Positions 32,590-40,701 of a stretch of DNA of 64,000 nucleotides are shown here, piece after piece; within the stretch, counting starts at the first letter, position 1; each line of letters starts with the position of its first letter. Source of the stretch: Myxococcales bacterium (GTDB lineage Bacteria; Myxococcota_A; UBA9042); the NCBI GenBank assembly GCA_023954815.1, contig JAGSHB010000012.1, positions 1-64,000 on the forward strand, in the 5' to 3' direction. The position numbers and the translations under genes are program-made. Under the pieces are notes generated by a model that saw only the letters and a program-made list of their open reading frames with translations, ran no database searches and had not been told where the DNA came from.

Positions 32590-33327
32590 CTACAGCTGGT
32601 CGCGCCCTTCCAGCACCATGCGCGCAAACCGATAGAGCAGGTTCGTCGCGTGGGGAGACGGACGCAGACTGGTGAGTACCGGGTCTTCTGACTCCGGTCC
32701 GACCAACCCACCGTAGTTCTCGATGTAGCGCATGTAGCGCAGCCGGTTGCCGTGAATGTCGAGCTCTGGGTGAAACTGGGTCGCCCAAACTGGCTTGTCT
32801 TCGACCACAAGCGCCTGCACTTCGGCCAAAGCACTCTCGGCCAGCTTCTTCGTGCCGACGGGGGTGTTCAAGATGCGATCGTTGTGACCCTGCTGGGCAA
32901 AAAACGATGGCGGTAAGACACCAAAAAGCTCGCATTCCTGCGCTTCGGCGGTCACAACCACCTCATAGGTGCCGACCTCTCGGTTCTCGGGGTCGTGGAT
33001 CACGTCCTCACCGAGCGCGCGCCCCATGAGCTGCAGCCCAAAGCACACCCCAAAGGTCTTGCGGCCACGACCGACGAGCTCTTCGCGAATCAACTGAGCG
33101 GCGTCGTGCACCCACTGCTGCTCACCGCTGGCGGAGTAGGCGCCCGATCCACCGATCAACACCGCCGCGTGACGGTTGAGGGTGTCCGCATCAGGGGAGC
33201 CTTCAATCAAGTTCCACGTGTGGATTTCGTCGCGGGTCACGCCCATGGCGCGGGCGAAACTCTGCCACTCGTGTTCAGCCATCGGATCGTCGTGATCCCT
33301 GGCCTGCAGCAACAAGAATGGCTTCAT
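32590..33327 (-). CDS. Class I glutamine amidotransferase-like protein, paralogue 1
   Basis: A 245-aa single-domain amidotransferase fold. The nucleophile Cys is in FGVCFGLQLMG and the catalytic His and Glu in ATQFHPELD, so the triad is complete. LIGGSGAYS near residue 60 is the oxyanion strand region. Its family (GMP synthase glutaminase-like, stand-alone) usually hydrolyses gamma-glutamyl amides for a partner, or degrades gamma-glutamyl compounds; no synthetase partner lies beside it. It starts MKPFLLLQAR, shared with the neighbour paralogue. The stop is 7 bp from the structured repeat. Confidence 0.82.
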   Translation of the reverse strand: MKPFLLLQARDHDDPMAEHEWQSFARAMGVTRDEIHTWNLIEGSPDADTLNRHAAVLIGGSGAYSASGEQQWVHDAAQLIREELVGRGRKTFGVCFGLQLMGRALGEDVIHDPENREVGTYEVVVTAEAQECELFGVLPPSFFAQQGHNDRILNTPVGTKKLAESALAEVQALVVEDKPVWATQFHPELDIHGNRLRYMRYIENYGGLVGPESEDPVLTSLRPSPHATNLLYRFARMVLEGRDQL

Positions 33328-33405
33328 CGATGGCCCCTATCTCATAGTGGCGGCGCCCGCCTGCGTGGGGGCTGTCGCGCCTTCATGGTCGTTGTCGCGA
33401 CGCCC

Positions 33406-34167
33406 TCACAGGCCCAGCGACTCCAACTCTCGTTCGTGTGCCTCAACCCAGCGCGCGAACAGCGCGAGGAGAAGTGAGGCTTCATCGGAAGGCCGGAGCC
33501 CCTTCAGAAACGGGTCATCATCGACGCTGACGTCAACCCAGCCGGGTGCATAGAGCGCCCGGTAGTGAACGTATCGCGTCCGAAGATCATCGATCCCAAG
33601 CTCCGGGTGAAACTGCGTCGCCCAGATTGGCAAATGACCGACCCGGAAGGCGTGTACAGGGCAATCCGGTGTCGACGCAAGCAATCTTGCACCCAAAGGC
33701 AACGCTGCGGCCCGATCGTGGTGGCCAACTTGGGCACTAAATAGCGCCGGCAGATGAGAGAAGAGCGGATCGTCCCGGCCCGATTCGCCCAGCTTGAGGT
33801 CGTAGGTGCCCATCTCAGTGTTGGCGTAGTCGCGAATCATGCGGCCGCCGATCGCGAGCACCAGGATCTGAAAACCGAAGCACGAAGCAAACGTCGCTTT
33901 GCCTGGCAGCACCAATTCACGGCGCACCCACTCGACCAATCGACCGATCCACGGATCGCGATCGAGGACAGAGTAGTCGCCCGAACCGCCCATCAACACT
34001 GCGCTGACGCCTTTGAGTTCGTCGCGCGTAGGCAACCTATCGGTTGCGTTGACCACGACCAGATCATCCGCGCCCAGCCCGATCGCCCCCCGAAAACAGG
34101 CGATTTCGTGCTCGAGCATGGGATCGTCTTGATTCCGGGCCTGCAGGAGCAGAAAGGGGCGGCGCAA
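33406..34167 (-). CDS. Class I glutamine amidotransferase-like protein, paralogue 2
   Basis: A 253-aa paralogue of the adjacent gene. The motifs are FASCFGFQIL (nucleophile Cys), LMGGSGDYS and ATQFHPELG (His, Glu). I chose the TTG at 34167 because AGGAGG lies 4 nt upstream and the product then starts MRRPFLLLQAR, in line with the neighbour's MKPFLLLQAR; the open frame extends to a GTG at 34242 without a good ribosome site. The two genes are 78 bp apart, same strand, probably a tandem duplication that has diverged. Confidence 0.8.
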   Translation of the reverse strand: MRRPFLLLQARNQDDPMLEHEIACFRGAIGLGADDLVVVNATDRLPTRDELKGVSAVLMGGSGDYSVLDRDPWIGRLVEWVRRELVLPGKATFASCFGFQILVLAIGGRMIRDYANTEMGTYDLKLGESGRDDPLFSHLPALFSAQVGHHDRAAALPLGARLLASTPDCPVHAFRVGHLPIWATQFHPELGIDDLRTRYVHYRALYAPGWVDVSVDDDPFLKGLRPSDEASLLLALFARWVEAHERELESLGL

Positions 34168-34389
34168 AGATCCTCCTCGCCCGTATGCCGGGCTCTGCTC
34201 ATCATGGAGCCCCTGCGAGGCAGCGTCCACCCCGTGGCTCACACCGAATCACTTCCCCGTGCGTCGGAACAAAACGGAGGGCCAGGTTATTTGCTCACGT
34301 GAGCGGTTATGGCCATGGCTCTTGCTTGCAGGCACACTCACCAGACTTCGGCGGCAATCCCACTGTTCGCACGCCCCATCGGAGGCCCA

Positions 34390-36276
34390 ATGAATCCACG
34401 TTCTCGGCTGCGCGTCGCCGCATGTGCCGCCCTGTTGTGTTCCCTGGTCGCGACCTCCGCGTGGGCTGCCAAGGGCATGCCACCGAACATCGACTCGCGT
34501 GACCTGCGCCCCGGCATGAAGGGGTACGGGCTCACGGTGATGCGCGGGCAAAAGATCGAGCGCTTCCAGATCGAAGTTATCGGCGTGCTCTACAACAAGC
34601 TGCCCGGCCAAGACATGATCTTGGTGCGGTGTGCGGGCTTGAACTTGGAGCATTCCGGGGTCATCGCTGGCATGAGCGGCAGCCCGGTGTTCATCAAGGG
34701 TCCACGCGGCAAGGATCTGCTGGTCGGCGCGGTCTCCTATGCCTTTCCGTTCAACAAGGACCCTGTGGCGGGGGTCACGCCGATCAAGAACATGTGGCCG
34801 GAGCTCGATCGCCCGCTGCGCCCTGTTCCGAAACCTCAGCAGATTTTGATGCCGGGGTCGCGGCGCGGCAAGCGCAGCAAACGGCGGCGGCGGCGGCGAC
34901 GGCGCTCCTCGCTCTATCCGAACCTGAACATCGAGGCGGCGCCTGTGAGTGAGCAGCCGCAGCGCACCACGCAGCTGCCGGGCGGGCTCGATCCCTCACG
35001 CATGCAGCCGATCGCGATGCCCCTGTCTGCGTCTGGCTTTCACCCCGATCTGATGAAGGAAATGCAGACGGCGTTCAACCCGCTGGGCTTTGGTCCGGTT
35101 CAGGCTGCTGCGGTTGGAGCGACAGCCGCCGGCGGGGCTATCAACCCGAAAAGTGAGCCTTTTCGTCCGGGATCAGCGATTTCTCTGAGCCTCGTGCGCG
35201 GTGATATGAACATCGCTGGCGTGGGGACGGTGACCTGGGTTCGCAAGAATAAGTTCATCGCGTTTGGCCATCCCTTCCGCGGCGCTGGCCAAATTCACTT
35301 GCCTGTCGGCGGCGCGCACATCGTGTGGGTGACGGCATCCCAGGTGAACTCGTTCAAGATGGGCGTGCCCCTAAGCCCGCTCGGCGTGCTCGATCAAGAT
35401 CGCCTGCCCGCCGTCGCCGGGCGCATCGGGCCGAAAGCGGCGATGATACCGATGCAGGTTCGCGTGCGCGGTAAGGGCGGCGGCACGGACCGCACTTGGA
35501 AAGTGGAGATCGTGGACCAGCCCAAGTTCTTCCCGCTGGCCGTTTCGATGGTCCTAGGCAACGCGCTGCGGGTCAGTGAGCCGATCGCGCAAAATGCCTG
35601 GGCGACCATGAAGCTGACGTTTGAGCTGGAGGGCGGCTACAAACCGCTGGTCTTCGAAGACAAGTTCGTCAGCCTCGGCGGCAGCGCGGGCCTGTACCGG
35701 GTCCGTGGCCTCGCCAAACGCGTCGCTAAGGCGCTGGTGAGCAATGGTTTCAAGCGGATCCGCACCAAGTCCATCAAGGCTGAGTTTCAGGTCGAACAAG
35801 GTCGGCCCATGGCATTCCTGGAGGCGGTGAAGGTCGACAGCGACACCGTCCACGTGGGCGATTCACCGACCCTGCGGGTGCAATTCCTACGGCCCAACAA
35901 AAAGTCGGTGACAGTGAAGCTGAAGCTGCCCAAGATTCCAAAGGAGCTCGCTGGCGGCAAGATTCGCGTCTGGATCGGATCGGCGAACCGCAAGCCGCTA
36001 GAGCGCCCGCAACCTCAGGATGAAAACGACATCTTGGACTCCATGCGGGCGTACCAACCCAGCAATCGGTTGGTGGCTGTGCTGACGCTCCCCGGTCGCA
36101 GCTGGATGACCCGGGGCGAGCGCCTCGTTGATGTGCCGCCCGGTGTGATGACAGAGATCACGGGTCATCGGCGCAAGATTCGCTTGGGTCGAACGACGCT
36201 ACGCACGACGAAGGACCTCGATTGGGCCATTACGGGATCGGGAACGATCTCGCTGATGGTCGCTGACGATCCGTAG
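34390..36276 (+). CDS. SpoIVB peptidase S55-like secreted protein
   Basis: A 628-aa protein with a signal peptide ending near SAWAAKG. Residues ~30-140 hold SGVIAGMSGSPVF and GAVSYAFPFNKDPVAGVTPI, close to the serine-bearing half of Peptidase_S55 (SpoIVB). A basic run rich in Arg (about 155-175) follows. Residues ~255-310 hold VGTVTWVRKNKFIAFGHPF, which matches the His-bearing half. Thus the two halves come in the reverse order of SpoIVB. The C-terminal ~300 residues are beta-rich and unassigned. The organism shows no other sporulation gene here. GGAGG lies 4 nt before the ATG at 34390. Confidence 0.7.
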   Translation: MNPRSRLRVAACAALLCSLVATSAWAAKGMPPNIDSRDLRPGMKGYGLTVMRGQKIERFQIEVIGVLYNKLPGQDMILVRCAGLNLEHSGVIAGMSGSPVFIKGPRGKDLLVGAVSYAFPFNKDPVAGVTPIKNMWPELDRPLRPVPKPQQILMPGSRRGKRSKRRRRRRRRSSLYPNLNIEAAPVSEQPQRTTQLPGGLDPSRMQPIAMPLSASGFHPDLMKEMQTAFNPLGFGPVQAAAVGATAAGGAINPKSEPFRPGSAISLSLVRGDMNIAGVGTVTWVRKNKFIAFGHPFRGAGQIHLPVGGAHIVWVTASQVNSFKMGVPLSPLGVLDQDRLPAVAGRIGPKAAMIPMQVRVRGKGGGTDRTWKVEIVDQPKFFPLAVSMVLGNALRVSEPIAQNAWATMKLTFELEGGYKPLVFEDKFVSLGGSAGLYRVRGLAKRVAKALVSNGFKRIRTKSIKAEFQVEQGRPMAFLEAVKVDSDTVHVGDSPTLRVQFLRPNKKSVTVKLKLPKIPKELAGGKIRVWIGSANRKPLERPQPQDENDILDSMRAYQPSNRLVAVLTLPGRSWMTRGERLVDVPPGVMTEITGHRRKIRLGRTTLRTTKDLDWAITGSGTISLMVADDP

Positions 36277-36381
36277 ACCGACTTGGCGTGCACGCGCCTG
36301 TGAGTGGCGACAACGCCAGAACTCACCTCGCAAACACTCCCCTGCCCACTGCGGCCAATGGCGCCGCGACAGGAACGACAG

Positions 36382-38376
36382 ATGACAGCAAGCAAGCTCT
36401 CACGCCGAGGCCAAATCTCCATCGCGCTATTGGTATTGGCGGCGCTCTTTGGTGCTTCCGTGGCCATGGCCGCCCTCCCCCGCGATTGGCACTTCGCCAG
36501 CGGCCGTGACTTTGCCCGCGGCAAGCTCAGCGGCCTCGCGCTCCACCAAGAGACGGGGCTCACCGTCGCCCCAGGGGTCAAACGCACCGGCGTCGACGCC
36601 GAGCTGATCCATTGCTGGGCAAGGGATGGTCGCAAGCTGTGGCTGGGAACGGGTCTGTCAGCCAAAGTCTTCGTCGTCCAGGGCGGCAAGGCCAAGATGG
36701 TGGCGAAACTCCCCGGCGTCCTGGTCGGAAGTTTGGTGCCGGACGGCAAAGGTGGCGTGTTCGCGGGCACGGTCGGCCGCGGCAAGGTCATGCGGGTCAG
36801 TGCCAGCGGCAAAGTCGAGGAAGTTGTGCGCCTCAAGGGCGTCCGGCACATCTGGTCGCTGCTCATCAAGGACGGCACGCTCTACGCAGGCACCGGTCGT
36901 GGCGGCGGCGTTTTCGCCATCGATCCAGCTGCCAAGACGGCGAAATTGTATGCAGAGACCGGCGCCGAGCACGTCATGACCCTCATCGCTGATGGGGACG
37001 CCATCATCGCCGGCACGAGCGACGCCGCTACCCTGGTGCGCATCACCGGTGAGAAAAAGGCGCAGGCCATCGCAGGCTTTCCTGGCGTTGAAGTCCGCAG
37101 CGTGACCCGTCTGGGCAAGGCCCTGTACGTCGCGGTCAACGGCGGCAATACGGCAGCGGCGCTTTCGCGCTTGCGGGCGACGCGGCGGCGGCCAGGCGGC
37201 AAAGGCAAGATCGCTGTGCGTCGGAAAAAGCGGAAAAAGCGCGCGATTCGTGGCGGCAAGGGCGCGGTCTGGGTTCGTCATGACGACGGTCGCATCAACC
37301 GACTGTTCATCTCGCCCAATGGCATGCTGACGGACATCGGCGCCTCCGGACAGGGCGTCGTCGCGGGCACCATCGCTGGCGGCCGTGTGGTGATTGGCGA
37401 CCTGCAGGGCAACGTCATGAGCCTATTCGATCTCGACGAGACCCAAGTGCTCGGCATCGAGATGGGCGCCAAGGGGCCGAAAACCCTCATGACCGGCAAG
37501 GGCGCGGCGGTCTACAGCGTCGGTGGCGCTGCGAAGAACCCCACGTACACCACCGAGGTCTTGCGGGCCGGCGGGGTGACGCGCTGGGGCCGTATCGCGG
37601 CTGGCGGCAGCGGTAGCCTCATTGTGGAGACCCGCAGCGGCTACTCCAATCCCCCGAGTGACACCTGGAGCCCTTGGCAACCCTTGGCCAACGAGCGCAG
37701 CCAGAGCCCAGCGGCGAGCTACCTGCAGGTCCGCGTGCGCTTTGCCAGCCCGGACGCGCGTCTGTGGGAGCTGCGCATCTTTCGTCGGCCCTTCAACCGG
37801 GCGCCGTCCATCAAGCGCCTGACCATCAAGCCCAACAAGAAGCTGCGTACCCTGCGGGTGACTTGGAGCGCGAAAGACCCGGATGGCGGCCGCCTTGGCT
37901 ACATCCTGACCTACCGTAAGCGCGGATCGACCCAGTGGCTGATGCTGCACGACCGCTTCTACGCCAAGACCTCGATGACTCTGTCGCCAAGGGACATGCC
38001 CGATGGCTGGTACGAGCTCCGTGTCGAGGCCACCGACGCCCCCAACAACACGCCGTCGGAGGCGTTGCGCACAGCTCTGATCAGCAAGCCCTTCTTGGTC
38101 GATCAGGGCCGTCCCGACGTCAGCGCCCAGGTGCGCGACGGCATGCTGACGGGCGTAGCGGCCGACCGGGTGTCAAACATCGTGCGCGTGGTGGTGTCGT
38201 TCGACGGCGAGCCGGCGGTGCTGGCCCGTTGTGGTGACAACATCTGCGACGGTCGGCAGGAGGCCTTCGAGCTGAAGCTGCCGCCGGACCTGCTCAAGGG
38301 TCGTCATACGCTGCTGATCCAGGCGACTGATGAGGCCGGCAACACGGGCGTTCAGCGCTTGGTCATCGGTAAGTAG
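36382..38376 (+). CDS. Secreted beta-propeller-like protein with C-terminal fibronectin-like domains
   Basis: A 664-aa exported protein (signal peptide, hydrophobic residues ~11-31). Residues ~60-420 show repeated blades such as RKLWLGTGLSAKVFVV, GGVFAGTVGRGKVMRV, GTLYAGTGRGGGVFAI and DAIIAGTSDAATLVRI, typical of a seven-bladed propeller. A strongly basic insert (residues ~266-293, many Arg/Lys) interrupts it. The C-terminal ~230 residues look like two beta-sandwich domains (IKRLTIKPNKKLRTLRVTWS; DATDAPNNTPS). The function is unknown, possibly ligand or surface binding. It follows the S55-like gene by 105 bp and may be co-transcribed. Confidence 0.7.
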   Translation: MTASKLSRRGQISIALLVLAALFGASVAMAALPRDWHFASGRDFARGKLSGLALHQETGLTVAPGVKRTGVDAELIHCWARDGRKLWLGTGLSAKVFVVQGGKAKMVAKLPGVLVGSLVPDGKGGVFAGTVGRGKVMRVSASGKVEEVVRLKGVRHIWSLLIKDGTLYAGTGRGGGVFAIDPAAKTAKLYAETGAEHVMTLIADGDAIIAGTSDAATLVRITGEKKAQAIAGFPGVEVRSVTRLGKALYVAVNGGNTAAALSRLRATRRRPGGKGKIAVRRKKRKKRAIRGGKGAVWVRHDDGRINRLFISPNGMLTDIGASGQGVVAGTIAGGRVVIGDLQGNVMSLFDLDETQVLGIEMGAKGPKTLMTGKGAAVYSVGGAAKNPTYTTEVLRAGGVTRWGRIAAGGSGSLIVETRSGYSNPPSDTWSPWQPLANERSQSPAASYLQVRVRFASPDARLWELRIFRRPFNRAPSIKRLTIKPNKKLRTLRVTWSAKDPDGGRLGYILTYRKRGSTQWLMLHDRFYAKTSMTLSPRDMPDGWYELRVEATDAPNNTPSEALRTALISKPFLVDQGRPDVSAQVRDGMLTGVAADRVSNIVRVVVSFDGEPAVLARCGDNICDGRQEAFELKLPPDLLKGRHTLLIQATDEAGNTGVQRLVIGK

Positions 38377-38562
38377 CGCGACCTGGGCCACTTGCTGTAG
38401 TGGCCGCCAGCAGGCCGCCTAGAGGCCGCCAGCAAGCCGATGGGGCGCAGCCCCCACTAGTATGCCTTCATGCCTGTCGAACGTGCCTACGGGCCGTAGA
38501 GGGCCCAATCCGGCCGTTTGGGGTCCCCAAAATGAGCAAATATGCCCCGGCGCGACGGGCTG

Positions 38563-40113
38563 CTAGTTCAACCCCAACAGGGCGGTGATACCGACCGTAA
38601 TCGTGGGAATCAGGATCGCCGCCGCGACGATGGCGAATAAGCCGCGCTTGGCCAGCTGCATCCGAGTCAGCTTGCTCACGGCGAAGACGATGGCGCTGGA
38701 GTCAGTCGATTGCGGCAAAAGCACAGCCACCGACGAGGCCATGCCGACGCTCAGACAGGACGCGACTGGCGAGACGTTGATCTGCTGGGCGGAGACCACG
38801 GCCAGGGGGCACAGCACGGCGGCGGTCACAGTGTCGCTGGCAAACTGCGTCATCACTAACGCTGTCACCGTCATCAGCATCGTCAACCCGATCTGTGACT
38901 CGACGCCCAGGCCCTTCACCGCGAGGTGTCCCAGCCACTGCGACAGCCCGGTATCGATGCTCTGGTGGCCCAGGGCGAGACCACAGCCGAGCAGGAGCAC
39001 CACGTCCCAGTTGATGGTCTTGGCCTCATCCCAGGTCAGCAGCGGCTCAGAACGATGTTTCGTCAGTGGATTGCGCTTGCGACCGGCCGGCGCCGCAAAG
39101 AGCAGCGCGGCCCCCAGCAAGGCGATGACACCGGGCGGCAGCGCTGTGGTCACCGCTCTGGTCGTTGGGCTGTTGAGCCCGGTAGCGAGCGCCACCAAGC
39201 CGGGCAACCACCAGAGCAGCAAGCACAGGGCGATCACCAGGGCTAGCACGGCCTGCCCTCGATCGAGCCCCCACAGCGCGGGGACGGTATCGGGTAGCCG
39301 CAACGCCTTGGTCGTCGGGGAGCGCCGATCCGCTTGCGGCGAGGTACGCAAGTCACCGTGCACGACCTTGACGCCATCGGGCCCCAGCACCATGCCCGAG
39401 AGCGCGAGCCAGAGGCCCATCATCGCAGCCGTCACGGGCAGGGCGACCAGGGTCCAGTGCAGCAGCGGCACGGAGCGGCCGTCGTACTGTGAAATAGCGG
39501 CCAGCGCCACGAGATTGGCTGGCACGCCGACGGCCGTAATCATCCCGCCAATATTGGTACTCCAAGACACCGCCAGCAGCGCCAAGCGCTCAAAACGCAG
39601 ACCGAAGCGCTCGGCTTGGTCGCGCACCACAGGCACCAGCATCGACGCCACCGAGCGGTTCGGTGCAAACGACGACAGGACGTAGGCCACCACAGAAAAG
39701 GCGCGCACCAGGGTCGTGAGGGTCGTGCGACCACGGGGAAAGAGCGCTGCGGCAACGGCGCGGTCGAGTCGGCGACGACTTGCACCCTCATTGAGAAAGG
39801 CCGCACCCAGAAAAAGAAACACCACGGGATTGGCGAAGGGCGCGAACATCTCGTGGGGCGTCGCAACGCCGAGCATCACACCGACGGCAGGAGCGGCGAG
39901 CGCGGTGATACCGAGCGGCAAAGCTTCGGTCAGCCAGAGGATGAGGGTGCCCGTGATCAGGGCCATGAGCGCCGCGGCCGGATGCGACATATTGTCGGGG
40001 CGCAGGAGCCACACCACAGCAGCCAAAGCGGGCGCCAAAACCAGGCCAACTCGCCGCCAGCGGGCAGCCAGTTTGAGCTGTGCAGGGCTCAGAAAACCCT
40101 CGATCGCTGGCAT
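38563..40113 (-). CDS. DASS/SLC13-family anion symporter
   Basis: A 516-aa inner-membrane protein with about 11-13 hydrophobic segments. LWLTEALPLGITALAAPAVGV, NPVVFLFLGAAFL, FAPNRSVASMLVPV and STNIGGMITAVGVPANLVAL are the usual blocks of the divalent anion:sodium symporter family, and a second inverted half has FASDTVTAAVLCPLAV. It likely imports C4-dicarboxylates, sulfate or a related anion with sodium; the substrate cannot be read from sequence. GGAGGT precedes the ATG. It converges with the beta-propeller gene; the 186-bp gap between their stops has short GC-rich direct repeats (GGCCGCCAGCA twice) but no clear terminator. Confidence 0.85.
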   Translation of the reverse strand: MPAIEGFLSPAQLKLAARWRRVGLVLAPALAAVVWLLRPDNMSHPAAALMALITGTLILWLTEALPLGITALAAPAVGVMLGVATPHEMFAPFANPVVFLFLGAAFLNEGASRRRLDRAVAAALFPRGRTTLTTLVRAFSVVAYVLSSFAPNRSVASMLVPVVRDQAERFGLRFERLALLAVSWSTNIGGMITAVGVPANLVALAAISQYDGRSVPLLHWTLVALPVTAAMMGLWLALSGMVLGPDGVKVVHGDLRTSPQADRRSPTTKALRLPDTVPALWGLDRGQAVLALVIALCLLLWWLPGLVALATGLNSPTTRAVTTALPPGVIALLGAALLFAAPAGRKRNPLTKHRSEPLLTWDEAKTINWDVVLLLGCGLALGHQSIDTGLSQWLGHLAVKGLGVESQIGLTMLMTVTALVMTQFASDTVTAAVLCPLAVVSAQQINVSPVASCLSVGMASSVAVLLPQSTDSSAIVFAVSKLTRMQLAKRGLFAIVAAAILIPTITVGITALLGLN

Positions 40114-40260
40114 GGTGACAACCTCCAGCGGCAGGGTACGGGAGCGGAGATCGGGCGTCGAGATGGGGGGAGAGCGGCGAAGGTGCTGATGCGGGGCCAG
40201 GCGATTGTGATCCCTGTGATGGCGCTATTGCACGCTAACGTGACAGTGCCTACGCGATAG

Positions 40261-40698
40261 CTATGGCGTGTCGAAGCCGCACATCTGACAGGGCTTGGGT
40301 CCCAGACGATTGGCGTGCAGCCACTCAGGCGGCCGCGGCAACTCACAACGCTCACACGTGAAGAACCGGGCCTTGCGCGCCACGATGGCTGCATCGATCA
40401 GGTGCTGCATCATGATTTTGGCGGCGCCGAGATCGTCGGGCAGACGGGCCCACGGCAGCGCCACGAGGGTCTCGTCGACGAGCACGGGCTTGGCACCCCA
40501 CCACTTCTGCGCGTACAGACCGACGCGCACCGCCGCTGAATTGAGCCGCAACGCCACTAGGCCCGGGTCGCCACCGACCAGCAGCACACTGCCGCCAGCC
40601 GCCGCGATCCGTTCGACAGGCATAGGCAGCAGCGCCTGAATCCAGGGCTCAGCGTTGTCTTGGCCCCACTTCGGCGGATCCGGCTCGGCGCGTACCAC
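40261..40698 (-). CDS. Small protein with C-terminal zinc ribbon, in the fad operon
   Basis: A 145-aa protein starting (GTG) three bases after the FadJ-like gene stop, so it is translated from the same message. It has an N-terminal Ala/Val-rich Rossmann-like stretch (GGSVLLVGGDPGLVALRL) and a four-Cys zinc ribbon at the end (CERCELPRPPEW...KPCQMC). Zinc ribbons of this shape are found in acyl-CoA associated OB-fold partner proteins and in many other settings; here it lacks an OB fold. No known family recognised. A structural or regulatory role in beta-oxidation is an inference from position only. Confidence 0.55.
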   Translation of the reverse strand: MVRAEPDPPKWGQDNAEPWIQALLPMPVERIAAAGGSVLLVGGDPGLVALRLNSAAVRVGLYAQKWWGAKPVLVDETLVALPWARLPDDLGAAKIMMQHLIDAAIVARKARFFTCERCELPRPPEWLHANRLGPKPCQMCGFDTP

Positions 40699-40701
40699 CG
40701 A

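Noticed and set aside
38377-38562. Terminator or mobile repeat between the propeller and DASS genes
   Set aside because: There are short GC-rich direct repeats and a TTTGGGG/CCCCAAA palindrome, but no usable loop plus T-run, and no second copy in the window.
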